The position numbers and the translations under genes were made by a program. Of a stretch of DNA of 64,000 nucleotides, positions 1 to 12,870 are shown in pieces. This stretch comes from Pampus argenteus. Its lineage: Eukaryota; Chordata; Actinopteri; Scombriformes; Stromateidae. The notes under the pieces were generated by a model. That model saw only the letters and a program-made list of their open reading frames with translations. It had not been told where the DNA came from and did not search any database. Each line of letters begins with the position of its first letter. Within the stretch, counting starts at the first letter, position 1. The stretch spans positions 8,883,001-8,947,000 of the forward strand of contig CM072860.1 of the NCBI GenBank assembly GCA_036937835.1, given 5' to 3'.

Positions 1-2089
1 GCCTGGAGTGTGCATCTAAGATTTTCTGTATCTTCTTATTGTGCACCTTTGTTTGCGTGTGTGCGTGATCTTTATCTCTAATGCATGTCCAATCGTTCGG
101 ATGAACTTATGATGTCCTGTTTTGAACCGTATGAATAACAGAGACAAAACAAGGAGCTACAAAGCAAGACAACTGAACCATGTAGACATGTAGTTCCTTA
201 ATGCTATTGTTCTAAAAAAAAAATCCTTACTCCACCCTACCAGAGCCTCCATCTGCTTTGACTCTGCGGCCCTGTCAGCCTTCCTGCTATCTCGCTACAG
301 ATAAAATGCAAACTCTGTCATGTAAAGTAAAAAGAACCAGAGCCTCCAGAGCCCGGTTGTAGTGATATGACGTGGGCATGATTGTGTCCCGGTGCTGTGT
401 GGGCTGCTTCAAGACTTGATTCCAAACTGAACAGGCTCACAGAGTACACAGAACGTATCTTCATAGGATGCCAGGAAACATTCATCACTATAATTAGGAC
501 GGGAGCGCAGTAGTTTTGGTAGTTCTTGCACTGTAATTAGGTGACAATAGCATACATATATATATAGCATTAGGAGAGTCAAAGAGATGCACTGTAATAT
601 CTTAGTAGAGAGATACTGATAGACATGGCTTGGCCTGGTTGAATCTATCTATTGATTCTTAAGTGAAAGCTGCCACATGATGAAACTTAACAACAGCTAT
701 TTGGAGAGTTAAAATGTAGACTGTCACCCAACCATGACTCTACCAAAAATTGCCTATGGTCATAGCTGCTCACTGCATGGTTGAATGATTCACACATCAG
801 CTTGTTTGGCCTGACTGAACGGTTCAGTGGTTTTCTGTGTGTTGACTGGACATGTCTGTGCTGCAGCCTCTCTCCAGGGAAAGACACTCTGCCGGTCCCT
901 CGGGGTCACAACCAGCCTCAGGAAGACTTGTACTGGCAACCTGTGCCGCGCTGCTACAGCCGGAGCTCTGCTGCCGCATCACGCTCACTAACTACTACAC
1001 AAGAGCAACAGCTTGTGCTGCTGCCGCCAAAACCTCCAACATATTGACATAAATCAGTGCCTGTTTTAGAGATGAACCGGTTACCAGTTTCACTTTAAAC
1101 AAAAGACAGTTAGAATTAGCATTTCAAACAGTTCTATTTCTGCTTTTTTTTTCACAGACACAGACATTCACGGGGAGGCTGCGGCGTGATAACTTTCCAG
1201 TTGTAAAATCCAGTCTGCGAGTGTTACAAACCACCGTGCTGTGTTTTATGATCAGCCTTTTAAAAGCAATAATCTGTTACTCTGACCTGCTGGATTGTAT
1301 TTCACTGTGTCACTCGAACTTTGAACAACACGCCCACATCGACACAGCCACTTGTATTGTTTAACACAGGACTGTTTTCAGTCTGAATGCAGCTGAGGAG
1401 TTCCTGTTTGCTGCTGAACAAGAAAAAGTGGAAAAAAAAGAAAAGTGACAGCTTAATGAGAACAGGAACTCAGTACAAACATACAGAAGACGGGGCAGGC
1501 TTTAGTGCTGGCTGCAGCGCAAAGTGCAGTTACCTCTCACGGCCACATGGGGCCATATTTAATGCATATTTAATATGGTTTTCTTATGCTAGGTAAGGTA
1601 TTAGCTATGCTTTTATTTTAATGTTTATGTAAACAAAAAGTGCATTTAACATTTGCTAATTAGCACTCGCGTAATTTCAGCTTCTCAACATCTTTCTAAT
1701 CTTTTTAATACTTTTGGTATTTTTAGGTTAACCTTTTAAAGCAATTTCCACGAGCCTATAAATACGTTAAAACCCATGCTTTATCTGTCCTTCTCTTTCT
1801 CACACAAGAATGTCTCCCTTCAGCCCACTAATTATGAAATCCCTTCTTACATCTATCTGAAATATGTGAACCAGGCAGCATCTCAAGTGCCCACTTTACC
1901 CTCCACCTCCACTCTGCTTCTCCTCTCGAGTCCGTCTGTTCTGCAGCACAGAACAAGAGATCTGAGGAGATCTACAAATGTTGTTGTTGTTGTAACTGAT
2001 TTCCATCACCTATTAAAAATACAGAACACAGAAAGACAGGATAAAAGAGAAAGAAGAAGCGATAAAATACCGAAAATAAAGTGAGAGGA

Positions 2090-2126
<37 letters not shown>

Positions 2127-2633
2127 CCTCTCTACAGGCCAGAAGAGTCAATACCAATACAATTGAATGAAAGAAGAGATTATGTGCAGATTAAACTAAG
2201 AATGCATACAAGCAAGGATTACAGCAGATTACCATTATGTCACACTTGGCAAGTACTGCTACTGACACCATCCCAGGGCCCCAACGTTCACTAGTCCTTC
2301 ACTGAATGACGACTTATATTCTGGCAGTTTCAGGCAAAAAGTAAACATTGAGGTTCCATTAAAATATTTTCCCCCTATTAACTTTCATCCACTCTTTGCC
2401 ACAAAATGTCCATGTTTATTTGTGCAGCCATTTAATCACTTCTGCCATCACTCTGAAATATAATCTGCACGGATTTCAAAAAGGATCAGAGAACATTATA
2501 ATTCTTTCATGCAGATCAATCACCGGCTCAACCTCTAACTTAACCTATAACACTGCCAACACACTGGACTTTCTAATCAGTTAATGCTTTGGTTCGTTTC
2601 CATATTTAATCAATCAGTTTACGGGATAAAACA

Positions 2634-2664
<31 letters not shown>

Positions 2665-3168
2665 TGATCTAAAACAGTGAACTTTATGAGAAACTAATTA
2701 AAGGATTTGAGGGCCGTTTCTGAATGATGCGACTAGTGTTAATTGATTCAATCGACACCCTTTAATTCCAACATTATGAAAATGTGTGAGTCTCTACCGA
2801 CTCTCTTCCTGATGAATCAACATCTTGTAATCAATCTGGTTCTGAATTTTTGCCCTAATATGGTGCGTTGTTCCTCTCAGCTCTCAAAGTAAAAGTCACA
2901 CATGTACAACACAAACTGCAGTCTGTATACTTATGAATCCTATTAACATCAAACAACATAATTAACCCTTTTGTACTCTAATAATAATAATTATTATTAT
3001 CATCTGACAGAAGTGACTCCCTCATTCAGCTGTTTGTGCATCATCTCTATGCCAGTCTTTGTGTATATCTGCTCTCAGCTGTCTCTCCATCTGTCAACAC
3101 ATCTCTCATGCATCCATGACTTATGATACCATTAAAGCTCAAGTTAGCATTCACATGGTGGTGACATC

Positions 3169-3393
3169 ATGGATGATATACGGAGCCATCAACTTGTCTA
3201 TATGATGGAAGACATGGTGGACTGCTCCTTTACAGCTGGGAGACTATTATACACAAAAGACATTTCAACATCCCAACAACTTGCGTCCGCTCTAATGCAC
3301 TTCTTTGGGACTAAATATACTCCTGAGTGGATCCGCGTTACCCAACTCAACCTGCAGGCAGTTGGCATTACTTACGAACAGACTCCACAATGA
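3169..3393 (+). other. Orphan 74-codon ORF, unrecognised
   Basis: An open frame of 74 codons begins MDDIRSHQLVYMMEDMVDCS and ends GITYEQTPQ, followed by TGA. Base composition is more balanced than the surrounding AT-rich sequence, and there is no simple repeat inside. I do not recognise a family, signal peptide or membrane segment. It could be a remnant of a transposable element or chance. No convincing splice sites flank it. Confidence 0.2.
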
Positions 3394-6230
3394 TAACGAC
3401 TCCATACCAAGCATCCATGTCAGCCTCTGCCAGCTGTTAAATATTAGTATAGTGGTATTGTTTTAACATTTTTAACGACACCAAAACTAAAGAATTTTTT
3501 CATTTAAAAGTGCCGTTATAGCAACAATACCCTGGAGCCACACATAGTAATAACACTGGCCTGTGTACCAAACTACATCACTATTATACTCATGTTCACT
3601 TTAAAAAGCCTCCCCAACGGCGCTGAAAACAGCTAGCAGAAGCATAAGTACTATCTTAAAATACATTAATATAAAAAAAACAGGAGTTCAGGATCAGTAG
3701 GAGTGCTTGTCTGACGCAACAAAACAATACAAATGTGTTGTGCAGGAGAACATAAAAAGAGACGTTTAAACAAGTTAATGCCTGCTATGTGATTTTCTGC
3801 AATCAGCCAAGTTTCGTAATCAAACTCCCAACATGCCCCGCTTTACTTGTAGTCTTTACAAAAAAGAGTACAACGGTTATGTTTGAACATTTCCCTTTTT
3901 AAACCTTCACATCTGGCTGACCTGTGTGACACAGGATGGAACGACAAGCTCATCCAGCTCGGCTAGAACTGAAACACAATACCGAGTTTACACGGTGGAA
4001 AGATGTTAAGCAATCGGTAAGTACAGGCTACACTGCCTGACACATGACAGGATTCTAGCAAACAACAAAGGAAAAAAAATGCACGAAACACGCAAGCAAG
4101 CATATACACAAACTGTTTATTAAGTTGTCCGTCAACATGCAAATCGCTGAAGTTACACACCCAAACAAAGTTACATCTACATTCACCGTTTCTCAACAAA
4201 ACATATTGTGTGCATCCTTGAGGCCTAACAAAACTTGCTTATTTCTGAGCCACTGTGCCCTTTTTCTGGCACATTGCAACGTTTCTTGGTGCGTTACCAC
4301 CACCACCAACGGAATATTGTGTATCCTCTGCAGGAATGTACACCAAGTCGCCCACATAGCCTACATGAGTGCATGCAACCTAGCGGCCAAAGTTTATGAG
4401 CACCTAATGAGTATTCACTTGGAAAACTTAAAACAGAAAATTATAGTCACAAGTGTTTCTCGGGTGCACAATTACTCGTTGAGGACACGGTGTTGGGTGT
4501 GTGTGCATTTATGTGAATCAACAGGTGTGTGCAGTATACAGTCTGCTTTTTAGGAGAAAATGAGCTGTTGTCCATTTTTTTATATGTACTGTATGTCTGT
4601 AGTCTCACTCCGTTTTCTCCCCCCTCACACACTTCCTGTGACAACATGCGTAAACATTCCTCTTAATGACTCACATCCCTCATTCTCTCGTGCTACATCA
4701 CTCTTTCTCACTCCATGTCTTCTCTCAGTTGCCGTCTTTTTTTTTTTTTTTAACTTCCTTCCGATCTTACTCACACACACAAAACAAAAACAAACGCTTA
4801 AATCACCATCACTCCCAATATTCTCAGCAATCTTCCTCTTCTCTAACTTAAAACACTCACATGATCATCAGTGGGTTCAACTATAGCATACGCTGACTCA
4901 CCCCCCCCCAACATAGAACCACATGTTACCTATTAACGCAAAGTGTGCGAATGGTCTGGTGTGGGGGGGGGTGTATACAAAGACACACTGGAGTCTTTCA
5001 CTCCCGCTGTGTAACAACCACTCTTTGTAGTCACCCTCTTACACACACACTGAGTGAAACGGAGTAATACTGATTGGTATTCAGACCTTTAAGTGTAAGG
5101 TTTAAGCAAATGTCGGGCACTCCGTGTGCGTTTTTTGTGCATGTGCGTCAGTGAAGGAGACCAAATTAAATCCATGAACAGGCAAAAGCTATGAAGTTAC
5201 AGCTGTTCCTAACACACTTCCACCCGACAACCCGGATGCATGTTGTGTTTTATTGACTCGTCTGTAACCGTCACTTCTTTACCCGTCTGTTGTTTGAGAC
5301 GACACGCTCAAGAGTGAAAATAAATGAGGCAACATAATTAATGAGCTATTCACTTCCTTCATATGTCAAAGGTTGAGTAAAAAAAGTGTCAGCAGGAAAG
5401 TCTTGATGTCTGCTACATTTTAGCATTTTTCTTCTTTTTCTTTAACTCGCGTACAGTCAGCATTTGCTCAGATAGCTGTTGGGACATTGTAAAACTCGTT
5501 CCAGTGGCTGATTTATAGCAACATAATAAAATTACAAAAGAGAACGATTCATCAGGGACTCAATGGAAAAATGCTGGAGGTAATTGGTTTATGGGTAATC
5601 TTTGGTATTTCACAGATACTGAGCTGGTTCGAAAAATCAGTGTCTTTTATTTAAAGAACTAACGAGGTTAATAAAAAAAACCTTCTGACAAGCCAAACAC
5701 TGTTGGGAAGGATAAACACTCTACTGGCCTCTAGCTTGTGATACATGTGGGGAATCCCTGAGTGATGAATGAGACACCATGTTCAAACAATCTCAACAAA
5801 AAAAAACAAAAAAAAAAAAAAAAAACATGTACTGTAAAAGCAGAATTGGAAAAACACAGAACAAACTGTCCTCTCTGTGGTGCACAAACGTCTCCGCTGC
5901 TTCACAACACCGTCAACCCGAGGTGAGGAAAAGTAATTATATTCGTTTATTCAGCTGTCAGAAGTCACCGACTTATTTTCAATGCTTGATCCAGCGCTAC
6001 TGCAGTTAAAAGAGGAACTTTTGTCACAACTATTATAATTTTTTATAAGTTTATATAGCATGAAAAAGCAAAGGACACATGTTAGAAAAACACTCTCTCC
6101 CTTTCTGGCATCCCTGTCCCCTCCTACTACTTTTTCCATCCCCTCCAGTTTTCTTTTCCCTCTCTTCCCCCGTTTATTGCATTCCTGCTCACCAATCCTG
6201 CCTCTGTTCCCACTCATATCCCCATCTCTC

Positions 6231-6267
<37 letters not shown>

Positions 6268-7283
6268 CCACGTAGGACCCTGGAGTTTGGGGATTGGTCT
6301 GCCCACTTTTGCTCTACTGTTAACTGTGTAGCTACTACAGCTCTGGTATAGTATGAAAAAAAATCAAGCACACTGAAGCTAAGTTTACTGACAAACATTT
6401 AATAACCCAGTTACCATGGAAATACTTCCAGGAAGTGAAATTTGAGCTTTTTTTTCTTCTTTTTTTGTACCAGAAGCTGAGCTGTACAGTTGATGAGTAA
6501 CTCCCAGTTCCCTGGAGTAAAGCTCAAACTCATTTATCACCTCATATACAAAGCCCAGTCATAGACTGTAGGCCGTAACAACACAGAGACACAGTAAGAT
6601 GGATGGAGATTGTGGGATTTGGAGGCCCTATTGCTCACCCACTATCACAAAACCAGGGGATGCTTCTATAACAATGGAAATGCCACATTAACATCTACCG
6701 CAGGTATTTAAAGCCCCATTAGTATAATACCTGAATGGTCCTAATTATAACCCTGCATTAATAGAGGGTATTTTAGAAATGATGTAATTCTACTACGCTT
6801 TCTTTTATGAAATTGGATATTTTTTCCCACTGCATGGTTCACCGACCCTTATGAAAAAAGCACATCTTCCTCTGATGTGGATTCACTGTCTGCAGGTACC
6901 CTTGGTGGGGCGGGGGTTCAGGTTTGGAGGGGGGGTGGGGGGGCTGCTGTTTCATCCAGTAGTTTCGTCCATGTTTAATAATTATTATATATATATATTT
7001 GATTCTTCTTATTGGCTTTTTACTTGTAAAGGTTTTATTGCACTTTCAGTCAACTCGGGTAAAAGTACCCCTGGTTCACCGTCTCCACCGCAGCCTCTCT
7101 GCTCTGCTGTCCACTCTCTCTCTCTATGTGTGTGTGTGTGTGTGTCTACCAAAATGTGGTAGAGAACCCTTTATCGAGTCAATATACTTTTTCTGAAAAC
7201 ATTAATGTAGTCAGTTTTGACAGAATTGAAACTTATATATTCACTATTAAATGTATAAGGAAGTATTGTTTATCTTCCTATAA

Positions 7284-7456
7284 CTAACGACTAAACATCT
7301 TGTTGTCTCTGGTGTTTCGGGCTGGGTCTCCGACTCAGGTTCTGAGTCTCAGATTGTGGAGGTCCAGCCTGGTGAAGACATCACACTGCAGAGCACCAAT
7401 ATATCCAAAGGTAAATCTTCTTATTCAGACTGGTTTAACAGAGACAAGGCTGGGTA
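7284..7456 (+). pseudogene. Decayed immunoglobulin V-like exon
   Basis: The plus frame open from 7284 contains SGSESQIVEVQPGEDITLQS (about 7341-7400), followed by TNISKG and SDWFNRDKAG, then a TAA. This closely resembles the start of the V-type Ig domain in a large fish-specific family of Ig-like receptors, where the usual pattern is EVQPGEDVTLxCSNIS followed by a W-F/Y-R motif. The cysteine expected after TL is replaced (LQS), so the B-strand half of the intradomain disulphide is missing. The frame stops soon after the expected tryptophan, and I see no second half of the domain downstream. It is most likely a translocated or retained fragment, not a functional gene. The family likeness is from memory and was not aligned. 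Confidence 0.6.
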
Positions 7457-9256
7457 AGACGCCCCACGTAACCACGGCGTTCGCGGTTATGTATGAATTC
7501 TGGCAGTCCCTGTCTCTCACCTCGTTTCCTGTCTCAGCGGTCACAAGGCATAAAGCTCAAATATATCTTTCTTGTAGAAGAGTCTCATGCAATAAACTGA
7601 CATTCTCTTGTTCAACCGTTAGGTTATCAGTGTGTTGGGAAAAATATAAAACGTCTCGCTTGCAAAATGTAATAACAGCAATATTTTTTTATAATATAAT
7701 ATAAATTAATTGAGCAGGTCTGATGGTCTCTGTCACTTAACTGACGAAAAACAGAATCCACAACGAGGTGGGGTGAATCCAACATAAACATTTAACAAGC
7801 CTTGTTGCCATGGAATCATACTCAGGCTCCGCTCCTCACTATTACCCGTAGCAACTCTGACTGATAGGCTGAATAAAGAGGCTGGATGAATATCTGACAG
7901 GCTGGCTGGCAGAAATGACTGGCTGACTGCTTGTGGTATGTTTAAAGGGATTATATGAATGGGAAATATAGCTCATTATGAATTCCCCGGTGAACAAACT
8001 CCATGCGCTTTTATTAACGATAGAAATATGCAAACACAAAAGGAGAGCGAAAAGCCAGATGGAAATTAATGAAGGATTAAGACACGAGAAAGCAAAAAGA
8101 CAGACAACAGTGGGGCAAACGAGGTAAAGTAAGGAGGTGAAAGAAATCCCACGCCACATGTTCCTCGTCTTTCGGTGGAGAACAGGGTTCTTCCAGTATG
8201 CTCTCTGCTCCCTGACTGGCTCAAGCTGCCTCTCTAGTTACAGTGTTTAGTAGCACGTGCTCCACATTTCCCAGTCTAAATGGGCCCAATGTGTCTCCAT
8301 CAGTGAAGCGACTGTAAATTAATCTCTTTGTTGTCTAACAGCCTTGGCAGGGCACGATCAGGACAATGAAAAGAGGAGAACTACTATGGATGAACGTGCC
8401 AAAGGGGGCATCATCATTAGTGAAGAATGAGAGGATGTGTGTTCAAATAATGTAAAATAAATCATTAATGTCGTATGCCTGTGATCTGATGTAATAAATC
8501 CTTACAGTCCAGGTCTCGGGTCTACCTGGAAACAACAGACGCTGTCACTGCGAGTCCATTTGGGAGGTTTTTTTTGGAATCTTTTTGGTCAAAAAGCTCA
8601 AAATATGAGTATATGAAAGCATGCAAGATGGATGTGAAATGAGAATGAATCTACATTGAGAAAGAGAGATATTTGTCCTTGAAATACAGGGCTGCACAGT
8701 AGATTAAAGTCTTATTGTCTTCTGATGACATACACAGGTCACTAGGAGTGAATAGTGCACACGTTTCCTCCTGAACTCATACTTGTCGGACTGTGTAGGG
8801 CTTTAACTCATAGCATATTAATCCATTATTGGCAGGCAATCAAAGCACATTGATTTTAAAATCCTCTCTGGGCCATTTAATGACCTTTACTGGCATTTGA
8901 GTTTTGAGTTAGAGGATAACCCACTCACATCTGCTGTGACATCTCAATAAAGATTAGTGTCAATTTTCAACCTTTCCTGAGTCCATTGACACCCATGTTT
9001 AAAATGTGTCTTGCATTAATATCTGGTTAGTTACAGGTTGTTTGCCTGTGGAAATGTGAAATATACAGCCAAATGTCCTGAAGAGCGTCCAGCGTCCAGA
9101 AAGTTTTCACAGCAGAGACTAGACAGAGATCAATACTGTATATCGCAAAAAAAACAAAAGGACATTACTTAAACTCTCTTCTCCAAACATGTTAAGTCGT
9201 TGCATCCCTCACGCTAGAAATAGAATGTGGGTCAATGCCAGCTCAGTAGAGTCGAC

Positions 9257-9352
9257 ATGAGCTCCCGAGCTTACCGACCACTGACGCCAGCAGCCACACC
9301 GCAGCTGCCGCCAGGTTACATTATCACAGCAGGGCTCTCCGTGAAGAGGTGA
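9257..9352 (+). other. GC-rich patch with 31-codon ORF
   Basis: A short GC-rich island in AT-rich intron sequence carries an ATG frame MSSRAYRPLTPAATPQLPPG ending at TGA after 31 codons. The segment to about 9430 reads like a moderately old dispersed repeat. No family is recognised, and I do not call it a gene. Confidence 0.2.
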
Positions 9353-10197
9353 CTTTAAAGTTAGCTAACACTGATGGGTTACGCACATCGCTTCAGCAGG
9401 AGAAATCTCACTATGAGGACGCCCTACCCAGACCAACAAATAGAAAGTATCTGTCACCACCTGCTTACTGTTTTACTTAAAAGTTTGAAATTAGTGGAGA
9501 CATAAAAATGAGGGAGGGCGGGTGCAAAACACAGGCCCCAGCCAGCTATGAGCTAAAGACACAACCAGACAATTCATTTCTATATTGAATTATTACCATT
9601 AAAATGTGATGCTGTTAACTTCGTCCAAAAAACTGCTCTCCGACAGCTGCAGGCCACGTGATGACTAAACTACTGATATGAGTGGTCATTTCCAGCCTGC
9701 CATTAAAATGCGATGATATTAATTCACAGGTGTGCTTTGCAACAGTTTCAGCCAATCAGAACAGAGAACAGAGGCTTCATGATTTGGCTATTAAAAAAGC
9801 TGAATAGGCTACAATTAGCCTACCTGTAGGTGGGCGGTTGAAGTTTAACCACAACAATTTTTTTTAATTACAGAAATAAAAGTCTAATGTGAATTAACTG
9901 TTTATTTAAGTGTTTATATTCTGCTCTATAATTTGTTCTCGTGTTTATTATTTATCTTCCAGCATGTTGCCGGGTACTAATAGGCTATAGAAGAAGCGAA
10001 GCTAGGCCAAAAGCACTGACAAAAGGCCTATTAATGTTTCTTTATCAACAGTTTGCTTTTGGACTGGACACACAGACAAGCCCCGGAGCTGATAAACTGA
10101 CTTACTAGTCTATACCGTGGAGCCCTATTACTTAGCAGGGCAGCCTGATCAATACGTTCGATCGGTTTGGAGGCCGGTTATTGTTTGGGTTTTTTAC

Positions 10198-10398
10198 CTC
10201 ACAGTCGTAGAGGTCCGTTAGCTGGTCGATAATCCACTCCTCCAGGTTCAGTCTCTTCCTCAGCTCCTTACGGTCGTATTTGACGGTAACACGTCCCTGC
10301 TTCCGAACTGGAGTCTCCGGTTCCTCCGTGGTGCCGGCCGGCGTCTGGAAATATACCCGGGGTTGAGGGCTCGTCTCCGGGCTTGTTACAGCAGCCAT
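10198..10398 (-). CDS. ppp1r14b: ppp1r14b coding exon 1 (PP1 inhibitor 14B)
   Basis: This exon encodes the first 67 residues of a PPP1R14-family protein, a small soluble inhibitor of protein phosphatase 1 and myosin phosphatase. It starts MAAVTSPETS at an ATG in good context (gaccATGG), followed by RVYFQTP. The family signature KQGRVTVKYDRKELRKRLN comes next and leads into LEEWIIDQLTDLYDCE. Thr38 in RVTVKYD corresponds to the activating PKC/ROCK phosphosite of the family (Thr38 in CPI-17). The exon ends at a GAG/gtaaaa donor (GT at 10197-10196), phase 0. The helical C-terminal half of the inhibitor is not in the window. The frame stays open upstream of the ATG, but that sequence is low-complexity and unlike the family, so MAAV is the preferred start. 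The neighbour plcb3 in divergent orientation supports PPP1R14B over paralogues 14A, 14C and 14D. Confidence 0.92.
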
Positions 10399-10700
10399 GG
10401 TCGCTCGGTTTGGAAGAAGAAGAAAAAAAATCCCCCCCTCCCTGAATCTGTGGAAGTGTGAAAGAAAGAGGCGACGAAAAGAAGACGAGGCTGTCCGTGG
10501 ACGTGCGGTAGCTCGCTGCTTTTCCGCACTGAAAAATCCTGACTGATAAATGTGTGACTTCCCCCCCGAACAACAGCGTCGGACCTGATGCTTTTGTTGT
10601 CCTAAATCGCTCCAAGGGTCATTGGCAGTGGTCGAGTCGCCTCCGGAACACAAGAGACCGATGGATATGGAGAAACGTAAAGTGCAACCGGCTTATTGGG
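10399..10700 (-). other. ppp1r14b 5' UTR (approximate)
   Basis: This is the GC-rich leader upstream of the ppp1r14b ATG, with a purine-rich run (minus strand, about 10400-10440) just before the start codon. The 5' limit is inferred from the TATA-like box about 30 bases further upstream. No transcript evidence is available from the sequence alone. Confidence 0.5.
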
Positions 10701-10723
10701 CTATTTACAGCATGCAAACTCTT

Positions 10724-10731
10724 CTTATATA
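10724..10731 (-). promoter_or_regulatory. TATA-like box of ppp1r14b
   Basis: On the minus strand the sequence reads TATATAAG, a near-consensus TATA box, about 330 bases upstream of the ppp1r14b ATG. It sits beside a GC-rich block (10740-10880). A start site near 10695-10700 would follow at the usual spacing. A CCAAT motif on the same strand at 10694-10698 falls downstream of the box, so it is probably incidental. Confidence 0.45.
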
Positions 10732-11744
10732 AAAAATAGACGGCAGCAGCGAAGCCGGCCTCAACTCTTCATTCAGTACAAAGAGAAATCACACGTCTCT
10801 CTCTCTTTCTCTCGGTCCCCACGAGACTAGAGGTGCGTGCGCGCTCTCTGGCTGGACTCGAGCGCATCCGACGTAGCGCGACTGTGGGGGGAAAAAAAAG
10901 AAAAGAAAAAAACAAATGTTGATTCCCCCCACCACACACACACACGCGCGCACTTTTAACCCGTGTTTAGCCTCTTTTTACTTCTTCTGTCCCCCCATAA
11001 GCCCACCTCATCTTTCCCTATTGATCTCACTTTAACATCCAAACTCACCAGAAACTGGAATATTATCCTCTACTGCCAAAACATCATCAAATAAACATCA
11101 TAAGTCGGTTTTTTTGGGTCTGTGCGCTCTTTCTAACCCCCACTTCAAAGGACTCCTTAACCACAGAGACCTATTCAGTTGCCCAACCCTTGACAAACTT
11201 TTTTTGACTTTTTTAAATGACTTATTATTTGTCATTGTGTGCACCATTAAGCCTTCCAGGATACAAACCCTTGTATACTAAATACCTCATATACTTGCAC
11301 TCCATCATGCAGCACTTTGTCCTTGCACAGTATTTTGCTTTAGGGTTAATGCTTCAAACACTTAGTACAGTTAAATGCTCATCTGACTAGTTCACAACAA
11401 CGTCTTCACTGGAATGTGTGAAATGTATACGGGCACAATAGCACACGCAGATTTCACAGCGTGTGAGAAGATAATCCTATATTTCACAATATACAACAAA
11501 GGTTGCACGCTACTGGGAAGCAGCAGGCTTTTCTAGTTTGGGATCAGTTTTGGACTTTAACATGTACTGTATGGTTCATCTGATTAGACTACAGAGATAA
11601 AGCCACTAAAGGTGTTCAATTAACAGGAAACCAGTCACATGCTTTCACAGCCTGTTTCATTGTGTGTTAACAGCAGGGAACCCCACACCCTGGCCAGGCT
11701 GCTTAATAACAAGAGTTTTAATAATAATAGGAGTGTAAATTGAT

Positions 11745-11771
11745 GGGGGGGGGGGGGGGGGGGGGGGGGGG
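11745..11771 (+). repeat. Homopolymeric G run (27 bases)
   Basis: There are 27 consecutive G residues on the plus strand between AATTGAT and TAAAGAAAG. A run this long is strongly G-quadruplex-prone and is also hard to sequence, so its true length may differ. Confidence 0.9.
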
Positions 11772-12565
11772 TAAAGAAAGAGAGAATTCATAATGTCTAT
11801 CTCTCTCCCTCCTGAGTGTGTATTTATGGGGGTGTTCACATCTGTCAACATGCATGTGTGTGTGTGTGTCATACCAGCTCAAGCAACCATTTCACAGACA
11901 GCCATGGCAACAAGACATAAAAAGCTGAATTATTCAGTAAGCATGTCTGAAACTTACAGTTGAGTAAGCACAGACACCTACACCCACACCCACGCACCCA
12001 CACACCCACACTCCTGTTAATTTAAATATCCACGTGTGCTTGCTTATAAAAAATACCTACACACAACAATAGTTAGTATGAACTTAATGCATTACCAGGC
12101 AAAAAAAATAAAAGACACACAAAAAAATCACATCTGCCTCTGTGACCTATCACTAATGTCTGAGTCTTTCATCCTTATGCCAGATACAAACCTCTGGAGA
12201 GGAAGGTCAGCATAATGTTAGCATGTAATATTTAAAAAAAACAGTGGTGGCCTAGAAGAGTGTTCAAATGGTGGAGGCCAGTGTACATAACATGGTATAT
12301 AGTATAGTATGGTGTGTGAGAAAATGTCATGAGCTCATTTAATCTCACTTAGACCTTCAGGCTCACAAATATGCCATAAGACTGATCTTATTGAGAATAA
12401 AGAGTGGACATTGTTACTTGCCTTGTGTTGCATGCTGGGATAACTTCAGCTGTTACCTACTAGAGCTCTAACTGGAGCTTAAGCACTGTAGGAAGCTCAG
12501 ACATGACACAGATCCGCTGTTTCTTAACTTCTGTAACTGTTCATATTGATGAAGTGAGAGAATAC

Positions 12566-12870
12566 AACAGTGGTGGAGAAAGTTTTTTATGATCCTTATA
12601 AGTGAATGCAACAATATTAAACTTCCACTTAAGTAAAAGTATGTAAATATCATCAGCAAAACTGCACTGTATAAAAAGTGTGTCATCTTTTTTATGTTTG
12701 TGTGTAAAATCTTAACGTGTAAAGTAACTACAGTCGTTGAATGAATGTAGTGGAGTAAAAAAGTGCAATATTGCTCTCTGAATTATAGTGGAGAAGAAAT
12801 ATAAAGTTGCATGAAGTGGAAATAAAGTGAAAGTAAAGTACAAGTACCTCAACTTTCCTACTGTAACTGC
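12566..12870 (+). mobile_element. Dispersed teleost repeat (MITE-like), partial
   Basis: This contains phrases I recognise from a very abundant perciform repeat: CACTTAAGTAAAAGTATG (about 12627-12644), TGTGTAAAATCTTAA, TGTAGTGGAGTAAAAAAGTG, and an AAAGTACAAGTACCTCAA tail (about 12835-12852). The copy is degenerate and shortened relative to the usual element. No coding capacity remains. The identification is by memory of the family pattern. Confidence 0.65.

Larger units (their letters stand above)
1..10197 (-). other. ppp1r14b intron 1 (partial), non-coding
   Basis: This stretch lies downstream of the ppp1r14b exon 1 donor in that gene's direction. I looked on the minus strand for the rest of the protein (the acidic DVDELLD-type segment and the STPxKK-type tail) and did not find it, so intron 1 appears to exceed 10 kb and run off the left edge. 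It contains CA/TG microsatellites (2091-2123, 2634-2660, 6237-6266), an A-rich run near 5798-5825, an orphan ORF at 3169-3393, a decayed Ig-like exon near 7300 and a GC-rich patch at 9245-9360. The rest is AT-rich sequence in which I see nothing definite. That it is all one intron is inference from the single exon seen. Confidence 0.6.

Noticed and set aside
4125..4553. 142-codon plus-strand ORF
   Set aside because: It is cysteine-rich by chance, overlaps AT-rich and TG-containing DNA, and has no recognisable domain, splice context or codon bias.
1..10197. Remaining ppp1r14b exons
   Set aside because: I searched for the acidic middle segment and the lysine-ended tail on the minus strand. A DEL-like string near 3950 does not continue as the family sequence.
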